Assembly (NCBI RefSeq): GCF_039537405.1
Contig: NZ_BAABAL010000012.1
Coordinates: 281,685 to 345,684 of the forward strand
Direction of reading: 5' to 3'
Length of the DNA stretch: 64,000 nt
Origin: Allokutzneria multivorans
GTDB lineage: Bacteria; Actinomycetota; Actinomycetes; Mycobacteriales; Pseudonocardiaceae
Shown: positions 47,859-54,938 of the stretch, one piece after another
How positions within the stretch are numbered: position 1 is the first letter of the stretch
How the letters are laid out: each line of letters starts with the position of its first letter
Position numbers and translations under genes: made by a program
Notes under the pieces: generated by a model
Database searches by the model: none
Seen by the model: the letters and a program-made list of their open reading frames with translations, nothing else
Told to the model about the DNA's origin: nothing

Positions 47859-49447
47859 TCACCTTCACCGACGTGACGATCAGCTACGCGGGCGCGACGG
47901 CACCGACACTGTCCAATGTGGACGTCGAAGTGCCGGAGGGAGAGCTGTGCCTGGTGGTCGGGCTGACCGGGGCGGGCAAGTCCACCCTGCTCGGCGCGAT
48001 CAACGGGCTCGTCCCGCACTTCACCGGCGGCACGCTCAGCGGCCGGGTCAGCGTCGCGGGCATGGACACCCGCGCCCACCGCCCGCGCGAGTTCGCCGAT
48101 GTCGTCGGCGTGGTCGGCCAGGACCCGCTCGCCGGATTCGTCACCGACACCGTCGAGGAAGAGCTGGCTTACACGATGGAGCAGCTCGGCGTGCGCGGCG
48201 AGGTGATGCGCAAGCGCGTCGAGGAAACCCTTGACCTGCTTGGCATCGCCGAACTCCGCAACCGTCCGCTGAGAACTCTTTCTGGAGGTCAGCAACAACG
48301 CGTCGCGATCGGCTCCGTGCTGACCGCGCACCCCGAGGTGCTCGTGCTCGACGAACCGACCTCCGCGCTCGACCCGACCGCCGCCGAAGACGTGCTCGCC
48401 GCGATCACCCGCCTCGTGCACGACCTCGGCGTGACCGTCGTGGTCGCCGAGCACCGCATGGAACGCGTTGTGCAGTACGCCGACCGCCTGCTCTTCCTCC
48501 CCGGCGACGGAAGTGTGCTCAGCGGCGCTCCGGCCGAGGTCCTCCGCTCATGCCCGGTCGCTCCGCCCGTCGTGGAGCTGGGCCGCCTCGCCGGGTGGGA
48601 CCCGCTGCCGCTGTCCGTCCGCGACGCGCGTCGGCAGGCTGCGCCGCTTCGCTCTCGACTACCCGAGAGTCCTTCTGTAGCAACGAAATGCGGTGATTGC
48701 TCGCTGAGCGCGCGCAAGGTGGTCGTGCGCTATGGAGCTGTCATCGCGGTGCGCGAGGTCGACATCGATCTCCATTCCGGCGAAGTGCTGGCGTTGATGG
48801 GGCGCAACGGTTCCGGGAAGTCCTCGTTGCTGTGGGCGCTCCAGGGCTCGGGGCCGCGCCAGGCGGGGACGGTCCGCGTCGGCGACCAAGACCCGAAGGC
48901 GCTCGCTCCCGGTAAGGCGCGCAAGCTCGTCGGCCTTGTCCCGCAAACACCTTCCGACCTGCTGTACCTGGAAACCGTGGCCGCCGAGTGCGCGCAGGCC
49001 GACGCCGAGTCCGAGGCTTCGCCGGGCGCGTGCCGGGCGCTTCTGGACAGTTTGGCGCCCGGGATCGCCGACGACAAGCACCCACGCGACCTGTCCGAGG
49101 GCCAGCGGCTCGCGCTCGTGCTCGCCGTGCAGCTCGTCGCCGCCCCCGGCATCGTGCTGCTCGACGAACCGACCAGAGGCCTTGACTACCAAGCGAAACG
49201 GCGGTTCGGCGCGCTCGTGCGCGGACTGGCGGCTCAGGGCCGAGCGATCGTGATCTCCACCCACGACGTCGAGTTCGTCGCCGCCGTCTCCGACCGCGTG
49301 GTCGTCCTGGCCGAAGGCGAGGTGGTCGCCGACGGCCCCACCGCCGACGTCGTGGTCGCGTCGCCCGCGTTCGCCCCGCAGGTCGCCAAGATCCTCTCGC
49401 CGCTGCCCTACCTCACCGTCGACGCGGTCGCGGAGGCGTTGCGGTGA
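47855..49447 (+). CDS. ecfA: ECF transporter ATPase, fused EcfA-EcfA'
   Basis: The 530-aa protein contains two ABC ATPase domains. Domain 1 has Walker A GLTGAGKST (36-44), signature LSGGQQQRVAIGS and Walker B VLVLDEPTSALDP. Domain 2 has Walker A GRNGSGKSS near 316, a variant signature LSEGQRLALVLA and Walker B IVLLDEPTRGLDY. The fusion provides both halves of the ECF motor. It starts at GTG 47855; longer readings run through ecfT in another frame. The stop overlaps the S-component start by 4 bp (GTGA). Confidence 0.93.
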   Translation: MITFTDVTISYAGATAPTLSNVDVEVPEGELCLVVGLTGAGKSTLLGAINGLVPHFTGGTLSGRVSVAGMDTRAHRPREFADVVGVVGQDPLAGFVTDTVEEELAYTMEQLGVRGEVMRKRVEETLDLLGIAELRNRPLRTLSGGQQQRVAIGSVLTAHPEVLVLDEPTSALDPTAAEDVLAAITRLVHDLGVTVVVAEHRMERVVQYADRLLFLPGDGSVLSGAPAEVLRSCPVAPPVVELGRLAGWDPLPLSVRDARRQAAPLRSRLPESPSVATKCGDCSLSARKVVVRYGAVIAVREVDIDLHSGEVLALMGRNGSGKSSLLWALQGSGPRQAGTVRVGDQDPKALAPGKARKLVGLVPQTPSDLLYLETVAAECAQADAESEASPGACRALLDSLAPGIADDKHPRDLSEGQRLALVLAVQLVAAPGIVLLDEPTRGLDYQAKRRFGALVRGLAAQGRAIVISTHDVEFVAAVSDRVVVLAEGEVVADGPTADVVVASPAFAPQVAKILSPLPYLTVDAVAEALR

Positions 49448-50223
49448 AAGGGAACCCGTTGCGCATCGCCCCTCGGGCCGCCGTCGTGCTCGCCATCGCC
49501 TCCGCCGCCGGGCTGGTGATGTTCCTGTGGCCGCTGTTCACCACCCCGGCCCCCGAGGCCATCGCACACACCTCCGACGCCCCGCTGATCTTCGTGGTCA
49601 TCCTGCCCGTGCTGATCGCGATCGTGCTCGCCGAGCTGTCCTCCGGCGGCATCGACGCCAAGACCCTGGCCATGCTCGGCGTGCTCTCCGCGATCAACGC
49701 CGCGCTCCGCCCGCTCGGCGCGGGCACCGCGGGCATCGAGACCGTGTTCTTCCTGCTCGTGCTCGCCGGCCGGGTTTTCGGGCCGGGCTTCGGTTTCGTG
49801 CTCGGCTCGACCTCGCTGTTCGCCTCCGCGCTGCTCACCGCCGGAGTCGGCCCGTGGCTGCCGTTCCAGATGGTCGCTTCGTCGTGGATCGGCCTCGGCG
49901 CGGGCCTGCTTCCCCGCCGCGTCAAGGGAAAGGCGGAGATCGCGATGCTCGCCGCTTACGGTGTCCTTGCCGCGTACAGCTTCGGTTTCGTGATGAACAT
50001 GTGGTTCTGGCCGTTCACCACGGGCATCCAGACCGACCTGTCGTTCGTCCCCGGCGCCCCGCTGCTGGAGAACCTGCACCGCTTCTTCGTGTTCACCCTC
50101 GTCACGTCGACCTTCGGTTGGGACACCGGCCGCGCGCTCACCAACCTCGTCGCCATCCTGCTCGCCGGCCCCGCCGTGCTCGCCGTCCTCCGCCGAGCCG
50201 CCCGCCGCGCCGCCTTCCCGTAG
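49444..50223 (+). CDS. ECF transporter S component (probable cobalamin-binding, CbrT-like)
   Basis: The 259-aa protein has about six hydrophobic segments and the layout of ECF substrate-binding subunits (LAMLGVLSAINAALRPLGAGTAG, FGPGFGFVLGSTSLFASALLTAGVGPWLPFQM, WIGLGAGLL). The gene order T-A-S under a cobalamin riboswitch, with transcobalamin-like surface proteins, implies vitamin B12 or a related corrinoid as substrate; ECF-CbrT of lactobacilli is the precedent. Its S-component family assignment is by neighbourhood and general fold, not by a diagnostic motif. It is the last gene of the operon. Confidence 0.82.
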   Translation: MKGNPLRIAPRAAVVLAIASAAGLVMFLWPLFTTPAPEAIAHTSDAPLIFVVILPVLIAIVLAELSSGGIDAKTLAMLGVLSAINAALRPLGAGTAGIETVFFLLVLAGRVFGPGFGFVLGSTSLFASALLTAGVGPWLPFQMVASSWIGLGAGLLPRRVKGKAEIAMLAAYGVLAAYSFGFVMNMWFWPFTTGIQTDLSFVPGAPLLENLHRFFVFTLVTSTFGWDTGRALTNLVAILLAGPAVLAVLRRAARRAAFP

Positions 50224-50265
50224 CGGCTTTCGCGTCTACCGCTCTTGAGCCGGTGGCCCCGGAGT

Positions 50266-50398
50266 TGGGGTGTCTTCAAGACCACCGAACCCCCGTTTCG
50301 ATCATCGTCAACCGACTCCTACTTCGAGGCGGCGGAGGGTTTGCGGTCGTTGGAGTCCGTTGAGGTGGGGGTTTGTGGGTCTTGAAGACTGGCGAACC
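50266..50398. repeat. GTCTTCAAGAC interspersed repeat, full copy
   Basis: The 133-bp element has a left arm (GGGGTGTCTTCAAGACCACC, then CGAACCCCC) and a right arm (GGGGGTTTGTGGGTCTTGAAGAC, then TGGCGAACC), so it can fold on itself. The right arm, from 50323, is the reverse complement of the copy at 13775-13851. It occupies the 260-bp gap between the S component and the mycothiol-enzyme gene, downstream of the B12 operon, where it could also act as a terminator-like hairpin. Confidence 0.8.
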
Positions 50399-50483
50399 GC
50401 GCAGAAGTCGGCCCGAACCCCCGTTCCCCGTCACGCACTCATGTGATCGTGATGCTGCTGCCGGAACGGGGGAGAATGCCGGG

Positions 50484-51089
50484 ATGAGCACGATGGCACT
50501 GGCCGCTCAGGAGCGCGCCGACTTCACCGACCTCCTGGCAGGACTCGCTCCGGAGCAGTGGGACATGCCAACACTGTGCGCGGACTGGACAGTCCGCCAG
50601 CTCGCCGCCCACGTGATCAGCTACGACGCCCTCTCGTGGCGCGGGACGCTCTCCCTGCTCGCGCGCAGCCGCTTCAGCCTGAACAGGGCCAACGCGTTGT
50701 GCGTCGCCGAGAACGCCAACGCCGACCTCCTCGCCCTGTTCCGCGCCCACGCCCGGCCGCGCGGCCTGACCACGGTGTTCGGCGGCATGATCCCGCTGCT
50801 GGACGGGTTGATCCACCAGCAGGACATCCGACGGCCGCTGGGCCTGCCCCGCGAGATCCCGCACGATCGGCTGAGCGCCGCGCTCCGCTTCGCGTTCCGG
50901 GCTCCCCCGATCGGGGCACCCAAGCGCACCCGCGGCCTCAGTGTGATCGCCACCGACGTGGCGTTCTCGCACGGCTGCGGCCCGGAGGTGCGCGGCCCCG
51001 GGGAGGCCCTGCTGATGGCCATCGCCGGGCGTTCCTCGGCCCTCGCGGAGCTGTCCGGGCCCGGCGTCGCCGTGCTGGCGTCGCGTTAG
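50484..51089 (+). CDS. Maleylpyruvate isomerase family mycothiol-dependent enzyme
   Basis: The 201-aa DinB-fold protein shows the family pattern: ERADFTDLLAGLAPEQWDMPTLCADWTVRQLAAHVISYD with the first metal-ligand His, then DGLIHQQDIRRPLG with the later ligand His. I place the start at ATG 50484 after GGGGGAGAATGCCGGG; the frame extends to 50373 through the repeat. It implies an organism that makes mycothiol. It converges with the methyltransferase gene, overlapping by 4 bp. Confidence 0.85.
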   Translation: MSTMALAAQERADFTDLLAGLAPEQWDMPTLCADWTVRQLAAHVISYDALSWRGTLSLLARSRFSLNRANALCVAENANADLLALFRAHARPRGLTTVFGGMIPLLDGLIHQQDIRRPLGLPREIPHDRLSAALRFAFRAPPIGAPKRTRGLSVIATDVAFSHGCGPEVRGPGEALLMAIAGRSSALAELSGPGVAVLASR

Positions 51090-51805
51090 AGCTTCTCCCA
51101 GACCGACACGTGCGCCTCGCTGTCGTCGGTGAAGGGCTCGCGCGTCCAGTCCGCCCAGCGCTCGCGCAGCCGCAGCCCGGCCAGCCGCGCCATCAGGTCC
51201 AGCTCGGCGGGCCACACGTAGCGGAACGGGACGGAGCGGAACTCCTTGCCCTGCTGGACGTAGTTCGAGCTCATCGCCTGCGTGGCGAACTCGTACACGT
51301 CGTAGGCCCACCGCGTCGGGCTGACGTGGAACGGCAGGACGTTCTGCCCCGGCGGGAGCTTGCGCAACTCGGGAACGCCGACCTCGATCACGAAGCACCC
51401 GCCCGGTTCGAGGTGCTCAGCCACCGTGCGGAAGCACTCGACCTGCGCGTCCTGCGTCGTCAGGTTCATGATCGTGTTGAAGACCAGGTAGGCGAGCGAG
51501 AAGGTGCCGTCCACCCTCGTCGTGGAGAAGTCGCCGACCGTCACGCCGAGCGCGTCGCCGCCGGGCTTGGCGCGCAGCCGCTCGACCATCGCCCGCGACA
51601 GCTCGATGCCGTGAACGTCGATTCCGCGCTGTGCCAACGGAAGCGCGATGCGTCCGGTCCCGATGCCCAGCTCCAGCGCGCGTCCCGCGCCCGCGAGCCC
51701 GGCCAGGAAGTCGACCGCCGGCTCCACCGTGCCCGGCTCGAACATCACCGCCGACGACTCGTCGTAGTTCGCCGCCACGCTCTCACCGAAGTAGCCGTCA
51801 TCCAC
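51086..51805 (-). CDS. Class I SAM-dependent methyltransferase
   Basis: The 239-aa protein has motif I ALELGIGTGRIALPLAQRG, acidic residue motif IELS, the VTVGDF motif and GGCFVIEVGVPELR. The PxRWAYDVYEFATQAM segment and end match small-molecule methyltransferases of unknown substrate. It is transcribed alone and converges with the mycothiol-enzyme gene. Confidence 0.88.
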   Translation of the reverse strand: MDDGYFGESVAANYDESSAVMFEPGTVEPAVDFLAGLAGAGRALELGIGTGRIALPLAQRGIDVHGIELSRAMVERLRAKPGGDALGVTVGDFSTTRVDGTFSLAYLVFNTIMNLTTQDAQVECFRTVAEHLEPGGCFVIEVGVPELRKLPPGQNVLPFHVSPTRWAYDVYEFATQAMSSNYVQQGKEFRSVPFRYVWPAELDLMARLAGLRLRERWADWTREPFTDDSEAHVSVWEKL

Positions 51806-51851
51806 GACCCGACCGTAGCGGCCCGCTTTCGGCCCCGCACGCGGTTTCTCG

Positions 51852-52397
51852 TCAAGCAGTCACGGCGAGCCGGTCGAAGCGGTAGACGTAGTGCAGTGGC
51901 TCATCGACGGGGTTGTCGGGCTCCATGTCGGCTTCGGCGATCCGCGTCGCGCCCGCCTTCTCCAACGCGCGCCACGAGGCGATGTTGGCTGCCACCACCG
52001 GAATGATGATCGCGGTCGCCTTCGGGTGGTCCTCCCACGTGCGCTCCACGGCCCACTGGATCATCCGCGAGCCGAGCCCGCGCCCCACCTGTCCCCTGTC
52101 GCCGATGAAGTAGTCGAGGGTGACCGCGTCGTCAGGAACGTCCACTGCCGCCGACAATTCTTCGAGGTCCTCGTCGTAGTCCGCGATCCGGGAGCGCTGC
52201 ATCAACCCCACGGGCTCCCCGTCCACGAAGACCAACCAGTCCTCACCGGGCTCTTCACCGCGCGCCGACGCCCCAAAGTCCCGCTCCACGGCCTCGGCGG
52301 TAAATTCGTGGTGCCACCACCGATGCACGTGTGGAGTCGAAAGCCATTGCGCCACCAACGAAAAGTCGTCGACCGCGACCCTGCGCCAAGTGATCAT
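51852..52397 (-). CDS. GNAT acetyltransferase, AAC(6')-like
   Basis: The 181-aa protein starts at ATG 52397 (MITWRRVAVDDFSLVAQWL). The opening WLSTPHVHRWWHHEFT, the LDYFIGDRGQVGRGLGSRMIQW acetyl-CoA-binding segment and the NIASWRALEKAGATRI motif match the aminoglycoside 6'-N-acetyltransferase-like group of GNATs, which also includes siderophore-tailoring enzymes. Actual aminoglycoside activity cannot be inferred. Its ATG overlaps the end of the CGNR gene (4 bp), so the two form an operon. Confidence 0.85.
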   Translation of the reverse strand: MITWRRVAVDDFSLVAQWLSTPHVHRWWHHEFTAEAVERDFGASARGEEPGEDWLVFVDGEPVGLMQRSRIADYDEDLEELSAAVDVPDDAVTLDYFIGDRGQVGRGLGSRMIQWAVERTWEDHPKATAIIIPVVAANIASWRALEKAGATRIAEADMEPDNPVDEPLHYVYRFDRLAVTA

Positions 52398-52882
52398 GCC
52401 TGCTCCTCCAGCTGTCGTCGGTAGTAGCGCGCCTGGCGCACACGTCCACTGCACGTGGGGTGGCAGAACCGCCGACGAGCGTGCTGCGCCACGAACATCA
52501 ACCCGCAGTCCGGCGCCCCGCACCGCCGTGGCACAACGCCGTCGACGAGCAGTTCGATCGCACACGTGGCGATCCGCCCCAGCACCGAATCTGTCGTGCT
52601 GACCCAGCGCGCTTTCCGGTCACCTTCCAACCGCAACACGCTCGGCGCTTCCGCCGCGAACGCGTTGAGCACGTCAACCGCTCCCGCATCGGCTTCGTGG
52701 CTGAGCGCCTGACGAACGGCGTCCCGCAGTTCCCGCGCGCGCCCCGCATCGGCCACTCCCAGCCCCATCTCGGCGAACCACCCCGCCGCCAGTGCTGGCG
52801 TGCCGAGGCAGTCGAAGTCGCCGTAGAGCGTGTTGGCGAACTCGACCGGCAGCGGCTCTGTGCCCAGGATGGGGTACTCCAC
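52394..52882 (-). CDS. CGNR zinc-finger regulator (ABATE domain)
   Basis: The 162-aa protein has an N-terminal stress-induced ABATE-type region (EPLPVEFANTLYGDFDCLGTP) and a C-terminal CGNR zinc finger: RRCGAPDCGLMFVAQHARRRFCHPTCSGRVRQARYYRR with four cysteines. Members are putative transcription regulators. It overlaps the GNAT gene by 4 bp and probably controls the two-gene operon. Confidence 0.9.
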   Translation of the reverse strand: MEYPILGTEPLPVEFANTLYGDFDCLGTPALAAGWFAEMGLGVADAGRARELRDAVRQALSHEADAGAVDVLNAFAAEAPSVLRLEGDRKARWVSTTDSVLGRIATCAIELLVDGVVPRRCGAPDCGLMFVAQHARRRFCHPTCSGRVRQARYYRRQLEEQA

Positions 52883-52922
52883 ACCCTGACGGTATCAGAG
52901 GATGTTTACCGTCAGCATGGAT

Positions 52923-54032
52923 TTAGAAGGGTGCGGGTTCGGCGATGGGCTCGGGCGCGGTCTCGTAGGTGTGGCCTCGGGGTGTGGTCCATGCGTGGGT
53001 GCCGTCGTCGCGGTTTTCGCAGGTCCAGTTGGTGTGGGTTTTCATGCGGTGGTGATGCCTGCATTTGGGTCGCAGGTTCTTGATGGTGGTGTTGGTGCCG
53101 TTGTAGGGGCAGCAGTGGTCGAGGTCGCAGCGGTGTGCGGGTTGTCTGCATCCGATGGCGGTGCAGGTCGGGTATCTCGCGGCGATGAGTTCGCGTTGTT
53201 TGTCGGTGGGGCGGTAGATGTTGCTGATTTCCTCGGCCATGCCAGTCTTCGGGTCGGTGAGGATGCGCTTCCAGATGCCGCCTGCTGCGATGTCGCGGGC
53301 GAGGGGTGCGGGGAGTGGGCCGTAGCCGTTGAGCATCCCCGGGTCCTCGGTCAGGCCGAGGGCTGAGGTGACAGGCATGGTCAGGTACACCATGGTTTGG
53401 CCCTGCGGGGCGGCGGTTTCCCTGCCGTGCAACAGATCCTTCGCCACGTCGGAGCGCTTCTGGTCCAAGGTCCGGCGATCCTTCGGCAGAGCCTTCGCGA
53501 TCCGGTCGATGCGGTCATAGGACAGGGCAGCGTCGTGGGCGGTCATGGTCAACCGGAGTGAGGACATGCCGTCGTCGAGGTTGAACTTCTCGACGAGGCG
53601 GGCTTTGTGCTTGGCCTTGTGACGGCGTTCGGCAGCCTCGGGGTCGATGCGGTGGATGTAGCGCACCCCGTACTGACGAGTGGCGGAGTAGGTGTTGGTC
53701 TCCGCATGAGCCACCAGGACCTTCTCCACGATCAACGCTTGGGCGACGGTCAGTGTGCGGAGGAGGTCGAGGATCATGAGTGACTTGCCTTCGTCGATTC
53801 GGCCTTCGGCCATTGCCTTGAAGACCACCCGATGCTCGAGGAGTTCGGTGGCTCGGTCGATCAGCCGGGTGCCTTTGACGGGCGACACCTTGAGGACCGG
53901 GGCGATGAAGTTCTCCGCGAACTCACGGTCACGAGAATCGAGTCCCGCGAGGTAGTCGACCAGCACACCGGAGAATGTCGCGATGGCTTGAGCGATACCT
54001 GCGTAGGCTACTTTTACGTCAGCTTCGTCCAT
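52923..54032 (-). CDS. HNH endonuclease-domain protein (DUF222, 13E12 family), second copy
   Basis: The 369-aa paralogue of the gene at 27821 has the DUF222-like helical region (GTRLIDRATELLEHRVVF, RIDEGKSLMILDLLRTLTVA) and a C-terminal HNH motif with zinc ligands (CTAIGCRQPAHRCDLDH, KCRHHHRMKTHTNW). The two copies share architecture but are clearly diverged in sequence. A promoter-like TAAAAT lies just upstream in an AT-rich leader, and a copy of the same interspersed repeat as at the first HNH gene lies 115 bp upstream. Confidence 0.9.
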   Translation of the reverse strand: MDEADVKVAYAGIAQAIATFSGVLVDYLAGLDSRDREFAENFIAPVLKVSPVKGTRLIDRATELLEHRVVFKAMAEGRIDEGKSLMILDLLRTLTVAQALIVEKVLVAHAETNTYSATRQYGVRYIHRIDPEAAERRHKAKHKARLVEKFNLDDGMSSLRLTMTAHDAALSYDRIDRIAKALPKDRRTLDQKRSDVAKDLLHGRETAAPQGQTMVYLTMPVTSALGLTEDPGMLNGYGPLPAPLARDIAAGGIWKRILTDPKTGMAEEISNIYRPTDKQRELIAARYPTCTAIGCRQPAHRCDLDHCCPYNGTNTTIKNLRPKCRHHHRMKTHTNWTCENRDDGTHAWTTPRGHTYETAPEPIAEPAPF

Positions 54033-54146
54033 ACCTTCTATTTTACGCCGATTAAATAGTGGATCATGGCTCTAATGGATGAATTCCCAGGCGCCCCACC
54101 GCCCGAAAACGCAACCCCAGACTAAAGCGAGCCGCGAAACAAGCTG

Positions 54147-54277
54147 GGTCGGCTTTACCTGGGGTGCGCGTGCCATACGCTTGCCCGCGTGGGCCGGTGA
54201 TCCTTCACCGTGCCCGCCCGGCCCATGACGGCACGCGCAAGGGGCCCCCAGGTCAAGCCGACCCCCACGCTGGAACC
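54147..54277. repeat. HNH-associated interspersed repeat, copy C
   Basis: The copy is bounded by GGTCGGCTTTACCTGGGG and CCCCCAGGTCAAGCCGACC, with GCGCGTGCCATACGCTTG and GGCACGCGCAAGGGG inside. It ends in CCCCCACGCTGGAACC, as in copy B. It lies between the second HNH gene and a GNAT gene, in a 386-bp gap. Confidence 0.85.
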
Positions 54278-54279
54278 GG

Positions 54280-54370
54280 CGCAAGCTGGAAGCCCAGCCG
54301 TACCCCCGCTGGAAGCCCAGCCGACCCCCACGCTGGAACCGGCACCAGCTGGAAGCCCAGCCGACCCCCA
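54280..54370. repeat. Tandem repeats CTGGAAGCCCAGCCG next to copy C
   Basis: Units CTGGAAGCCCAGCCGTACC, CTGGAAGCCCAGCCGACCCC and CTGGAAGCCCAGCCGACCC alternate with CACGCTGGAACCGGC segments. They are the same motif as at 29335-29491. The remaining 50 bp before the GNAT gene are A/C-rich without features. Confidence 0.75.
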
Positions 54371-54418
54371 CGCACCCAACCCAACCAGAAAACCCAGCAG
54401 CACCGCGCAACCAAAGAG

Positions 54419-54871
54419 CTACAAAAAAAGCCGTACAACAACCTCCCCCTCCTCCACCTCCCCCGTCTCCACAAACCCCAGCCCCCGATAAAACGGCCAA
54501 GGCGACCCAACCCCAGGCTGATAACTGGTCAGCAACTCCCGACCGCCATCAGCCCGCACCATCTCCACCACCATCCGCACGATCTCCCTCCCAAACCCGC
54601 GCCCCTGATACTCCTCTCCCACCAACAACCGCCACAAAAAGTACGGCCCCAGAATCCCCGGCCGCGGCACCACGTTCCAACTCAACATCACGAACCCCAC
54701 CGGGACGTCCCCGCGATAAACCGCCCGATACCAGGGCGCAGCCTCCGGAGTCGAGAAAGCGTCCCGCAGCGACTTCTCCACCGAGTCGACGAACTTCTCC
54801 TGCCCGGGGCGCACCCGCACGTCGCACACCGCGTCCCGGTTCTCATCAGTGATCTCACGAAATGTAAGCAC
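54419..54871 (-). CDS. GNAT family N-acetyltransferase
   Basis: The 150-aa protein starts at GTG 54871 (VLTFREITDENRDAV). The acetyl-CoA-binding signature is VGEEYQGRGFGREIVRMV, with FYRGLGFVETGE at the C-terminal end, typical of a GNAT. The frame extends to 54934, but that part lies outside the fold and reaches the neighbouring gene. The substrate is unknown. Its codon use toward the 3' end is less GC-rich than its neighbours, beside repeat copy C. Confidence 0.82.
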   Translation of the reverse strand: MLTFREITDENRDAVCDVRVRPGQEKFVDSVEKSLRDAFSTPEAAPWYRAVYRGDVPVGFVMLSWNVVPRPGILGPYFLWRLLVGEEYQGRGFGREIVRMVVEMVRADGGRELLTSYQPGVGSPWPFYRGLGFVETGEVEEGEVVVRLFL

Positions 54872-54938
54872 AACCCCATAAAAGCACAGAACCGGCTGCA
54901 CCAAAGGGCACAACCGGTCCTGCGCTAACAACAAACGA

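Noticed and set aside
51852..52397. Aminoglycoside resistance gene
   Set aside because: The GNAT resembles the AAC(6')-like group, but that group also contains non-resistance enzymes, and no resistance context is present.
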